DNA from: JAHEJX01 sp041605955
GTDB lineage: Bacteria; Actinomycetota; Acidimicrobiia; Spongiisociales; UBA5794
NCBI GenBank assembly: GCA_041605955.1
Contig: JBFIXI010000065.1
Span: 1 to 24,434 of the forward strand
Direction: 5' to 3'
DNA: 24,434 nt
Positions within the stretch are counted from its first letter, which is position 1, and the number at the start of each line of letters is the position of its first letter. The translations under genes and the position numbers were made by a program. Of the stretch, positions 7,906 to 15,361 are shown one piece after another. The notes beneath the pieces were generated by a model that was given only the letters and a program-made list of their open reading frames with translations, made no database searches and was not told the DNA's origin.

Positions 7906-7950
7906 TTGACATATTACGACCGGTTCCTCTATTAATACGGCTGACATATT
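7906..7950. promoter_or_regulatory. Divergent TetR/membrane-protein promoter with repeated TGACATATT
   Basis: For the plus strand TTGACA (7906-7911) and TATTAA (7930-7935) are 18 bp apart. The 9-mer TGACATATT occurs twice in direct orientation, at 7907-7915 and 7942-7950, flanking the -10. The -10 lies within the palindrome TATTAATA (7930-7937). Repeats placed this way are plausible operator half-sites for the adjacent TetR protein. Which repeat is bound is inference. Confidence 0.5.
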
Positions 7951-7971
7951 CAAAGTTTGCAGGGAGAAACG

Positions 7972-8334
7972 ATGAAGGAATGGTTTCGGACCGGACGGTC
8001 CATCATGGTGGTGGCCGCCGCCTGGAACATCCTCGACGCGTTGTTGCACGTGGCCATCGACGAGATCGACCTACTTCGGATGGCCGGTAACGCCGTGGTG
8101 CTGGTGGCGACCTTGTTGACCTACCGGCCCGGCGTGCGGGGCGCCATCGTTGCTGCGGTCGCAGCCGCCATCGTCGCCGCTCTCAACCTGGCGTTCTTCA
8201 TCGATCGGGGAGAGGTGCCATTTGCCGCGTTCGTTCTCGTTACCGTCAGCCTCGTGCTTCTAGGAGTTGCCGCATGGCGCTTCCGGGCCGAGGAGGGCAA
8301 AGCCGGGGCCACCGGCGAAGCTGCCGATGCGTGA
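7972..8334 (+). CDS. Small four-helix membrane protein of unknown function
   Basis: The 120-aa product has four hydrophobic segments (around residues 11-30, 37-53, 56-79 and 85-105) and a charged, Ala/Gly-rich C-terminal tail. The ATG at 7972 is chosen over a TTG at 7957 because AGGGAG lies 5 bp before it. I recognise no family. It overlaps the next membrane-protein gene by 8 bp and is divergent from the TetR gene, so the two probably form a TetR-controlled unit. A part in membrane stress, efflux or lipid response is possible but not shown. Confidence 0.75.
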   Translation: MKEWFRTGRSIMVVAAAWNILDALLHVAIDEIDLLRMAGNAVVLVATLLTYRPGVRGAIVAAVAAAIVAALNLAFFIDRGEVPFAAFVLVTVSLVLLGVAAWRFRAEEGKAGATGEAADA

Positions 8335-8788
8335 CTTCCGATACCTGCTAGCCACACCGGAGCAGGGCTACCGAGGCAGCAAAGGGTCGTTCTGGTTCCT
8401 CGTCGCCATTTCGGTGCTGGTGACGGTTAGGAGCCTCATCCACATGTTCGCCCCCGACGGGGGAGCCAACAGCATCGCCGGGATCACCGTCGAAGGCGAC
8501 GCCGGCGACAACCTGGTCCACCTGTTCGCCCAATGGGGCCTGGAACAGCTCATCCTGGCGATCGTTGCTTGGGTCGTCATCATCCGCTACCGGTTCCTCG
8601 TCCCCTTCGTGCTGCTACTCCAACTCTTCGACTGGTTCATGCGAGGGGTGATGGGCGAGCTCAAACCGCTCGTCGTCGATACCATGCCACCGGGTGGGAT
8701 CGGAAACATCATCTTCGTGCCCCTCGTTGCCATTGCCCTGTGGTTCTCGCTCCCCAAGGCCGATGACCGGGCCACAGCTCCGGCGTGA
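8327..8788 (+). CDS. Small multi-pass membrane protein of unknown function
   Basis: The 153-aa product (start at ATG 8327, MRDFRYLLATPEQGYRG) has three or four hydrophobic segments: FWFLVAISVLVTV, LEQLILAIVAWVVII with LVPFVLLLQLFDWF, and IIFVPLVAIALWFSL. Between the first two is an acidic, probably extracytoplasmic loop. A longer ORF from 8267 exists, but its added residues are charged and overlap the coding part of the upstream gene. The 8-bp overlap with that gene implies an operon. No family recognised. Confidence 0.72.
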   Translation: MRDFRYLLATPEQGYRGSKGSFWFLVAISVLVTVRSLIHMFAPDGGANSIAGITVEGDAGDNLVHLFAQWGLEQLILAIVAWVVIIRYRFLVPFVLLLQLFDWFMRGVMGELKPLVVDTMPPGGIGNIIFVPLVAIALWFSLPKADDRATAPA

Positions 8789-9017
8789 GGTGCGTGCCCC
8801 GCCTGGGGTCTGACACCTGACTAATCGAACAGGACAAACGCAAGCATTCCCTGGCGGGACTGGATCGAACCCGAGCGTTCTCACGGTCCGAGGCGGGGAA
8901 TCCAGCGCAGATCACTCACCGCCCGGAGCGATCTGGCGCACCGTGATCCGAGCCGAACCGGCAATCTGCGCTACCGAGAGATTATCTGGATGGCCCGGCA
9001 TGGAGAGTGCCGGCACG
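8789..9017. other. Intergenic region at the left side of the mobile element
   Basis: This stretch separates the membrane-protein pair from the relaxase pseudogene. It holds GGGGTCTGACACC (8805-8817), a near-palindromic motif of a type often seen between genes, and a tRNA T-arm-like string (8853-8872). It also contains the 29-codon minus-strand ORF listed separately. No terminal inverted repeat or exact copy of the tRNA-Asn 3' end is visible, so the element's left boundary is not fixed. Confidence 0.4.
8912..9001 (-). CDS. Possible 29-aa peptide with HTH-like half
   Basis: An ATG-started 29-codon ORF begins 16 bp after the stop of the relaxase pseudogene. It contains LSVAQIAGSARITVRQIAPGG, whose LSVAQIAG...ITVRQI pattern recalls one half of a helix-turn-helix (as in Xis/AlpA or resolvase C-termini). 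It may be the tail of a lost DNA-binding gene rather than a working peptide. I recognise no exact family. Confidence 0.25.
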   Translation of the reverse strand: MPGHPDNLSVAQIAGSARITVRQIAPGGE

Positions 9018-11765
9018 TCAGTGGCCGATGCCGGGGATGTTGCGGCTCTGAGCGCGCTCGGCGACGTGACGCTGCTTGGCGGTTTGGATGCTCTGGTTGA
9101 TCTTCTGCCAGGTCTGGTCGTCGTCGGAGCTGGGGTCGTTGATGACGTCCTGGCTGTCTGGCGGGTGTCCGTCGAGCCGTCGGTGCCCGCTGGGTCCGCC
9201 GCGGAGGGAGGGGCTCAATGCCGTGTCGATTCCGAGCCTGGTTCGTCGGGTGATGGCGGGCTGGTCGATCCAGTCCCGGCCTATCGCTTGGGTGAGGATG
9301 TCGGCTGCGGTTTCGTTGCCGCTGGTGACGACGTCGGCGTGGTTGGCGTGGCGTCCGCGCGTGAGCGGCGTGTAGAGCCCGCGGCTGTCGGTGGGGCCGT
9401 CGGCGAGGAGGAGTCCGACGTCGACGGTGCGACCCTGGGTGGCGTGGCTGGTCTGGGCGTACCCGAGCTCGAGATCCTCGGCGGTGTAGTCGGCGGGGAG
9501 ACGCACCGTTCCGGTGCGTCCGGTGACGGTGACGGCGCCGTCGCCGTGGATGTGTTCGATCGTCCAGTGGTCGCGGTTCTTCACCATGGTCCCGCGGTCG
9601 GTGCGCAGGGTGCGCTGGTTGCGGCGGGTGACCACTTCGTCGCCGACGAGCAGCCGCTCACGACCGAGCTCGAGGGCCGGTCCGTTCGGGTCGAGTTCAT
9701 GAGCGGAGATGCGTCGCTGTTGGGTGAGCCGGTTCAACCGGTCGACAGTGTGGTTGGTGTTGGCCATCAACGCCACCGACTCACCACGCTGGCGGGCTTC
9801 GCTCCAGGCGTCGACGATGGCGGCCTCCATCTCGTCAGGGGTGCCGTCGTGAAGGCGACCGTGACGCTGATACTCGCCGATCACGGTGACGTCGCCGTTG
9901 CGGAGACGGCGGGTGGCGCCGCGTTCCCATGGGTGGGTGAAGCGGTGGATGTGGTCGAGTTCGATGGCTCCACAGGTGTCGATGAGGTGGGAGAACATGC
10001 CTCCGCGGCCGACGGCGGAGAACTGCGAGGATCACCCACCATCACCACCCTCCACGCCTTCTCGTCAGCCAGCCGTGCCAGGGCGGCGAGTTTCGGGGTG
10101 GCTACGGTGCCGGCCTCGTCCACGATCACCGTCGACCCCCGCGGCAGGTCGAACACCGGCTGTGGCGGCCGGTCGGGGCGGGTGTGCTCGTAGAGCAGCT
10201 TGTCCAACGTGTCGGCCGCCATCGTCGTTTCGGTGGCGAGCACCCCGGCAGCCGCCGCGGTGGGTGCTACCCCGAACACCGTCTGGCCACGGTCGTGTAG
10301 GTAGGCGACGGCGGGGGCCAGGGCGGTGGTCTTGCCGGATCCGGCGGGACCCACGATCAGCTCCAACGGTGCCATCCCCGCCACCGCACGACACGCCTCG
10401 GCCTGACCCGTACTCAGATCCTGCGTGTCGAGGTCCCCGGGGTGTCGTATCGACGATGCCGGCGAGGCGGCGCTGCCGCTGCGCCCACTCCACGATCCGT
10501 TCCTCCTCGTCGAGGATGGCTCGGGTGGCGAGGGCCCGGTCGATGGCGGCTTCGCTGATCGGACGCCCATCACGGCGTCGCACCGCACCGTCCGGGATCG
10601 GTGGGGACAGGTCGACACAGCGGTCTGCCGCGGCACGGTCGGCGAGGTCCTGCAGGAACCCAACGAGCTGATCCGGGTCGACGGTGACATTCGTGGGGAC
10701 CTTGGCGGCGAGCTCACGCACCAGCTCGGCGGGCCGCCACGTCGACTGCCGGGCCCCGAGCGCCTCCAACGCCCCCTCCACCATTCCTGTCATCGTCGCT
10801 CGGTCGATCCCAGCCGGGCGCCGGATACGACCCACCGTGCCGGCGACGAGGTCGTGTGGTTCGTAGCCGAGCGCGGTCGCCCTTGTCCGCCACCGTTCAT
10901 GCAACTCGTCGGCGTGGTGGCTGTGGGTCTTGGCGGGGCGGCTGTCGAGCACCGCCTGACGCTCGAGACGCCACCGTTCCCGTTCCGTCGGCTCCCGTTC
11001 CAGATCGGTACGGAACCGACCGAGCTTCTCATTGACGCACTGCTCGACGGCGCGGCTGCGTTGCGAGAACTCCGCCAGCACCTCCGGGTCGACACCCACC
11101 ATCTCGGCAATCCCATGTTCCGGTTCGTGCCATCGGACTCCGAGGCGGCGGGTCAGCTCGGCACGCAACCCGGCGTGATACAAACCCGACAGGGTCCGCT
11201 GATCCATCTTCAACGTCCGGGCATCCAGGGCCAGCCAGCGTCCGTCCGGAGCCTTGACCCGGTTGGCGATCACCGCATGGGTGTGGAGCTGCGGGTCGAG
11301 ACGCCGGCTCGTGTGCTGACGGAACACCCCGGCCACGATGCCTTCGGCGTCGACGCACACCACATGACCCCGCCGCCGCAACCTGGTGTGCGCCTGCGAC
11401 TCCACCCAACCCAACACGGCGTCGACCGCCCGGTCGTGCGCCTCGGTCACCTCCCGCCGTAGCGGCTGGTCGCCGATAGCGAACAGCACCGACACCGACT
11501 TCGGCGCCGAGAACGTCGCATCGAACCCCCGCACCGACTCCTCCCCGAAGCGGCGACCTAATCGCTCCCCGGTCGTCGGATGCAGCCTGGCCATCACCCC
11601 CAGGAACGCCTCATCGTCGACGACACCGTCGAGACCCAACATCCGGGCGCCCGCTCCGAACCAGCGACCATTCGGTTCACCGGCACCCAGGTAGTAGGAC
11701 AGGAGCTGCTCCGTGTAGTAGCGACCCGCCATCACACCCTTGAGCGTCGTCACCCGCACCGTCAC
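9018..11765 (-). pseudogene. MOBF (TrwC/TraI-type) conjugative relaxase-helicase, two frameshifts
   Basis: This gene would encode a ~915-aa conjugative relaxase-helicase, close to the length of TrwC. The N-terminal relaxase domain has the tyrosine pairs Y16Y17 and Y24Y25 and the metal-binding H151, H161 and H163 (LHTHAVIANRV). The helicase part has Walker A GPAGSGKTTAL and Walker B VIVDEAGTV. Two single-base indels break it. An extra base in CCCCGGGG (plus-strand ~10437-10444) shifts the frame after GIVDTTP. A missing base between 10024 and 10025 shifts it back at GDPR(Q)FSAVGRGGMF. The two compensate, so only ~410 bp between them is out of frame; it runs into a stop if translated without correction. 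Sequencing error cannot be excluded, but the family assignment is secure. Confidence 0.88.
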
Positions 11766-12106
11766 CCCGCCACCCCCGCACGGTCACCGCAGGTGTGCAC
11801 CCGTCTGTCCTTCCGGACTCGGTAACGCGCATCGGGACGCGCGTGTAGCGACTCGATCTGCTTGGCGTCCAGTGCCTGGTCCGCTGGGATCTCGCCGCGT
11901 CGATCAGGTCGGAGTGAGGACTCATCGTGAGCATTGGTGGATGCGGTGTCGGTTCGTGTCCTCGTCTCCGTAGCGCCGAGGAGTCGCTCACGTGAGCCGC
12001 GTCGCCGCCGCTCGTGCCAGCACCGGAACAGGCTGTCGGCGAACGGGCACCCCACTGCAGTACAGCGAAGCGCCTGAGCCGGGGCGAAGGTGCGGATCGG
12101 ATCCAT
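11762..12106 (-). CDS. Possible small protein upstream of the relaxase
   Basis: A 114-aa reading frame from ATG 12106 (AAGG 2-3 bp upstream; a GTG at 12160 would extend it) ends in a TGA overlapping the relaxase GTG by 4 bp (GTGA), a coupling typical of real genes. The product has a Cys cluster near its start (RCTAVGCPFADSLFRCW) and a basic, charged C-terminus. I recognise no family; a relaxosome accessory role would be guesswork. Composition is not clearly better than a shadow frame, so confidence is low. Confidence 0.35.
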   Translation of the reverse strand: MDPIRTFAPAQALRCTAVGCPFADSLFRCWHERRRRGSRERLLGATETRTRTDTASTNAHDESSLRPDRRGEIPADQALDAKQIESLHARPDARYRVRKDRRVHTCGDRAGVAG

Positions 12107-12141
12107 CGCCTTGCATGAGACGCCGCGACCCTCTCCCAAGA

Positions 12142-12160
12142 GTGACAAACACCCTGTCAC
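12142..12160. promoter_or_regulatory. GTGACA-N7-TGTCAC dyad
   Basis: GTGACA (12142-12147) and TGTCAC (12155-12160) form a perfect 6-bp inverted repeat with a 7-bp spacer. Read on the minus strand it contains the exact 10-mer GTGACAGGGT, also present near the excisionase gene. It lies just upstream of the small ORF/relaxase unit, a good place for an operator of that unit. Confidence 0.5.
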
Positions 12161-12259
12161 CCGAGTGCCGAACCGGTTGCGAGCCCGGCCGCGGAAGGGT
12201 TATCGGCGCCCACCGCCATCGCGCCCGATCGCAAGCGCTCGCGGCAGTTGGAGGGTTCC

Positions 12260-12303
12260 TGACAGGGTCCGTGACAGGGTTGCGGGCATCGTGGTGACAG
12301 GGG
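12260..12303. repeat. Three direct TGACAGGG boxes upstream of the excisionase
   Basis: TGACAGGGT starts at 12260 and 12272, and TGACAGGGG at 12295, all in the plus orientation within 44 bp and ending 12 bp before the excisionase ATG. With the inverted copy at 12151-12159 this makes four boxes across the divergent control region. Candidate roles are integrase or excisionase arm sites or an operator for a lost element regulator. Confidence 0.6.
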
Positions 12304-12315
12304 GCACCGCCCACA

Positions 12316-12543
12316 ATGCGAGCAATGGACACTCTCGACCGACTCCTCACCGTCCAAGACCTCGCCGACTACCTCGGCGTCCCCGTCGCCACCATCTACG
12401 GATGGCGCCACCGCGGCCACGGCCCACCCGGCTTCCGTGTCGGCCGCCACCTCCGCTTCCGCACCAGTGACGTCACCCAATGGATCAGCCAACGCATCAA
12501 TGGCAGCCAAACCGAAGAGGTTCGTGTCAGGGCCGGCGGGTAG
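12316..12543 (+). CDS. xis: Excisionase-like (AlpA/MerR-type HTH) DNA-binding protein
   Basis: The 75-aa product is a single helix-turn-helix of the kind found in excisionases: LLTVQDLADYLGVPVATIYG followed by WRHRGHGPPGFRVGRHLRF and a final helix TSDVTQWIS. Such proteins bend attachment-site DNA and steer the integrase toward excision, and many also act as regulators. ATG at 12316 is used; ATG at 12325 is possible. The gene is intact, lies 49 bp before the integrase start on the same strand, and its promoter region carries the TGACAGGG boxes. The symbol reflects function by context rather than a specific orthologue. Confidence 0.85.
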   Translation: MRAMDTLDRLLTVQDLADYLGVPVATIYGWRHRGHGPPGFRVGRHLRFRTSDVTQWISQRINGSQTEEVRVRAGG

Positions 12544-12592
12544 CGTTGCCCTCGAGGACACACGGCGCCGGATCGATCACGGGGAGGTGCTC

Positions 12593-13667
12593 ATGGCAGG
12601 GTGGATCATCAAGACCGACGGCGCCCGTTGGAAGGCACGGCTGTCGATCCCGGGTGCCGGTACCCGCAACAAGACCTTCGACCGCAAGATCGACGCCGAG
12701 AAATGGCTCCGCAACGAACAAGCCCGCCTCGACCGCTCCGAATGGACCGACCCCCGCCTCGCCCGCACCACCTTCGCCGACTGGGCGATCCCCTGGCTCG
12801 ACACCCGCCGCCACCTCAAACCCAAGACCCTCGCCGGCTACGAGTCACCCCTCACCGTCCATCTCCTCCCCCGCTTCGGGCAGCTCCCCCTCGCCGCCAT
12901 CGACCCCCTCATGATCGAGACCTGGGTCGTCGAACTCACCGACCGCGGACTCTCCGCCAGCCGCACCCGACAAGCGCATCAGCTCCTGTCGATGATCCTC
13001 AAGGCGGCGGTGCGAGCCCGGCGTTTGGCGTCCAATCCGGCCGACGGAACACCGCTGCCGCGGGCAACTCGCCGAGCACCCGCGGTTTCTCACCTCCGAC
13101 CCGGTGGACGAACTCGCCGACCTCGTCCCTCGCCGGTATCGCGGACTGATCTACGTTCTGGCGTACGGAGGCCTTCGCTGGGCGGAAGCAGTCGGCCTCA
13201 AGCTGGAGTATGTGCACCTGCTTCGGCGCAGGATCGTGGTCAGCGAGACCCTCTCCGAGGTCAAGGGTCGGCTACACCCGGTGCCTCCGAAGACCTGGGA
13301 GTCTCGCACCATCGCAATCCCACCTTTCGTCGCCGACGTGCTGGGCGAGCACATCGGGCGATTCACAGGCGACACCCAGGACGGTCTGCTGTTCGTGACA
13401 GACAACGAGACGCCGCTACGCTCGTCCAATTTCCGACGCTGGGTATGGAGCCCCGCCGTCGCCAAGCTCGGCGAGGAAGGGCTGCGCATTCACGACCTCC
13501 GACACACTTGTGCCTCGCTGCTCATCGCCGCCGGCGCCCACCCTGGACACGTACGCGAGCACCTCGGGCACTCATCGATTCGTGTCACCATGGATGTCTA
13601 CGGACACCTCTACGAAGACACCAAGGACGAGATCGCCGACCGGTTGGAGCGGCAGCGCTTACGGTGA
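12593..13667 (+). pseudogene. int: Tyrosine-family integrase, one frameshift
   Basis: It starts at ATG 12593 with a strong GGGGAGG site 5 bp upstream and would give ~358 aa, normal for phage/ICE integrases. The N-terminal arm-binding part (WIIKTDGARWKARLSIPG) and SAM-like core-binding domain (TFADWAIPWLD to SMILKAAVRARRLASNPADG) are in one frame. The catalytic domain is in the next frame: Arg in AYGGLRWAEAVGL, HDLRH (HxxR), HLGHSS and the nucleophile Tyr in DVYGHLY. A single extra base (or two missing) between about 13061 and 13076 separates them. All catalytic residues remain, so the break is recent or an artefact. Confidence 0.88.
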
Positions 13668-13750
13668 GAACGGCGATGGCTGACCCGTGGCGCGCCCTCT
13701 CCGCGCCCTGTGACCCAAAGGGCAGCCGTGCGCGGTGGGGTAAGAGACAA

Positions 13751-13777
13751 CGAAACCCCTGGTCAACAGGGATTTCG
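13751..13777 (-). terminator. Stem-loop just past tRNA-Asn
   Basis: CGAAA-C-CCCTG and CAGGG-A-TTTCG pair around a GTCAA loop (two 5-bp stems with one C/A mismatch). It begins 4 bp beyond the encoded CCA of tRNA-Asn and is followed on the minus strand by a weakly T-rich stretch, so it probably ends tRNA transcription. Its place between integrase and tRNA means it could also be part of the attachment region. Confidence 0.55.
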
Positions 13778-13780
13778 CTA

Positions 13781-13856
13781 TGGCTCCGGGGGTGGGACTC
13801 GAACCCACAACCTACGGATTAACAGTCCGGTGCTCTGCCAATTGAGCTACCCCGGA
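13781..13856 (-). tRNA. tRNA-Asn (anticodon GTT), CCA encoded
   Basis: On the minus strand a complete 73-nt cloverleaf is visible: acceptor stem TCCGGGG/CCCCGGA, D-arm GCTCAATTGGCAGAGC, anticodon arm CCGGA-CTGTTAA-TCCGT (one G-T pair expected) with anticodon GTT, variable loop AGGTT, T-arm GTGGG-TTCGAGT-CCCAC, discriminator G, then a genomic CCA (13783-13781). Its 3' end faces the integrase gene and is the likely attachment site of the element. Confidence 0.97.
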
Positions 13857-13924
13857 ATGGAGCGGCGCGATGGTATCACGGCTCCTCCGAGCGACATTCG
13901 GTCATCGGTGGCAGAATGGCGACC

Positions 13925-14152
13925 ATGAAGGGAAGAACCGGGTTCGTGTTGGGAGTCGCCGTCGGCTACGTGCTCGGTGCCAGAGCCGGCCGCAGCCGAT
14001 ACGAGCAGATCATGGCCGCCACGGCAAAGATCACGGAGCAGGAACAGGTGCAAGCTGCCTTGGAAGCCACCGCGGAGCCGCGCTCGAAGGCACAACGTTT
14101 GGTCGGCAACGGTCTTCGCGGCGCCAGCCGGTTACTGCGCGATAGCGCGTAG
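13925..14152 (+). CDS. YtxH-like small membrane-anchored protein
   Basis: The 75-aa product starts with a glycine-rich hydrophobic helix (TGFVLGVAVGYVLGARAGR) followed by RYEQI and a charged helical tail. This is the signature of the small YtxH-type proteins common in Actinobacteria; their function is poorly known. ATG 13925 matches the usual start of homologues; ATG 13916 would add three residues. It is transcribed toward the convergent rpoD gene. Confidence 0.75.
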   Translation: MKGRTGFVLGVAVGYVLGARAGRSRYEQIMAATAKITEQEQVQAALEATAEPRSKAQRLVGNGLRGASRLLRDSA

Positions 14153-14176
14153 CGCAGCGAGTACTGCTCCAGGAAA

Positions 14177-14190
14177 GGCTCGGCCGAGCC
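14177..14190. terminator. Short palindrome between convergent genes
   Basis: GGCTCGGCCGAGCC is a perfect palindrome between the ends of the YtxH-like gene and rpoD. It can fold as a 5-bp stem with a GGCC loop and is flanked by AAA and a nearby CTTT. It is at best a weak bidirectional terminator. Confidence 0.3.
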
Positions 14191-14221
14191 CGGCCGCTTT
14201 GAAGTGGGCCCCCGCGCCGAC

Positions 14222-15361
14222 CTAGGCGCCTTCTAGATATCCCTCGAGCCGTTTGGCGCGCGCCGGCTGCCGCAGCTTGGCCAATGCCTTGGTCTCGATC
14301 TGGCGGATCCGCTCCCGGGTCACCTCGAAGTGGGCTCCGACCTCCTCGAGAGTGCGCACCTTGCCGTCGGCGAGCCCGAATCGCATGACCAGAACTTGCC
14401 GCTCCCGGTCGTTGAGACCTTCCAAGGCGAGTCCCAGATACTCCTGGAGGAGCCGGAATGAGGCCGCCTCCACCGGGACCTGAGCGTCGGTGTCCTCCAC
14501 GAAATCCCCGAGGGTCGAATCGTCCTCCTCCCCCAGCGGGGTCTCCAACGACACCGGATCCTGGGCGATGCGCCGCAGCTCCGAGACGCGGCCGGGCTCG
14601 ATCTCCATCTCGGAAGCGACCTCTTCGATGGTCGGCTCCCGACCCAGATCCTGCATCAGGGACCGCTGCGCTCGAATCAGCTTGTTGATGGTCTCCACCA
14701 TGTGGACCGGCACCCGAATGGTACGGGCTTGATCGGCCAGTGCCCGGGTCACCGCTTGGCGGATCCACCACGTGGCATAGGTGGAGAACTTGAAGCCCTT
14801 GCGATAGTCGAACTTCTCCACCGCCCGGATCAGTCCGAGGTTGCCCTCCTGGATCAAGTCGAGCAGCGACAGCCCTCGCCCGACGTACTTCTTGGCGATC
14901 GACACGACCAGCCGCAGGTTGGCCTCGACGAGTCGCTTCCGCGCTCGGTCGGCCTGGCGGCTGGCGCGCTGCAAGAAGATCCTCTCGTCCGGCGAGATCG
15001 AGTCGCCGTCGTCTGTGAGGCGCTCGTCGGCGCGCATCCCCGCCTCCATCTGCATCGATAGCTCCACCTCCTGCTGGGGCGTCAGCAGCGGGTATCGCCC
15101 GATCTCCTGGAGATACATGCGCACCGGGTCGGAGACGTGCACGAGCTCGTCGCTGGAGAGCGCAGTGGCGGCGAGCGCATCCTCGGAGTCCTCGCGGATC
15201 GTGATGTTCCGCTCCCGGAGCGCGATGAAGACGTTGTCGAACGACTCGGCGGGGGCCTCGGCGTCTTCGAGCTCCTGCTGGACCTCAGTCATGACCAAGA
15301 AACCGCGCTGCTTGCCGCGCTGGGCGAGGTCTTCGAGGACCTTGGCAGCAACTTCGTTCAA
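14222..15361 (-). CDS. rpoD: Primary RNA polymerase sigma factor RpoD/SigA
   Basis: The 379-aa product has the complete primary sigma layout: region 1.1 (~1-57), region 1.2 (DPVRMYLQEIGRYPLLT, 78-94), region 2 (LRLVVSIAKKYVGRGLSLLD to YATWWIRQAV, ~149-204), region 3 and region 4 with the recognition helix RERIRQIETKALAKLR. It directs core polymerase to housekeeping -35/-10 promoters. The TTG start is preferred because region 1.1 begins right after it; ATG at 15292 would cut region 1.1 short. A GAGGAG site lies upstream, and the TTG overlaps the dnaG stop by 4 bp (TTGA), so it is translated together with dnaG, as in the classic dnaG-rpoD operon. Confidence 0.97.
   Translation of the reverse strand: MNEVAAKVLEDLAQRGKQRGFLVMTEVQQELEDAEAPAESFDNVFIALRERNITIREDSEDALAATALSSDELVHVSDPVRMYLQEIGRYPLLTPQQEVELSMQMEAGMRADERLTDDGDSISPDERIFLQRASRQADRARKRLVEANLRLVVSIAKKYVGRGLSLLDLIQEGNLGLIRAVEKFDYRKGFKFSTYATWWIRQAVTRALADQARTIRVPVHMVETINKLIRAQRSLMQDLGREPTIEEVASEMEIEPGRVSELRRIAQDPVSLETPLGEEDDSTLGDFVEDTDAQVPVEAASFRLLQEYLGLALEGLNDRERQVLVMRFGLADGKVRTLEEVGAHFEVTRERIRQIETKALAKLRQPARAKRLEGYLEGA

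Larger units (their letters stand above)
9018..13781. mobile_element. Degenerate integrative mobilizable element next to tRNA-Asn
   Basis: The block holds a MOBF relaxase, an excisionase-like HTH gene and a tyrosine integrase whose gene ends 114 bp from, and points at, the 3' end of tRNA-Asn. That is the standard geometry of tRNA-integrated elements. No type IV secretion or replication genes are present, so it would be mobilizable rather than self-conjugative, or is a fragment. Relaxase and integrase are both frameshifted. The right boundary is placed at the tRNA 3' end; the left boundary is uncertain because no direct repeat of the tRNA end was found, and the TetR cassette could belong to it. 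Confidence 0.6.

Noticed and set aside
12437..12592. Earlier start for the integrase ORF
   Set aside because: It overlaps the excisionase-like gene out of frame; ATG 12593 has a strong ribosome binding site.
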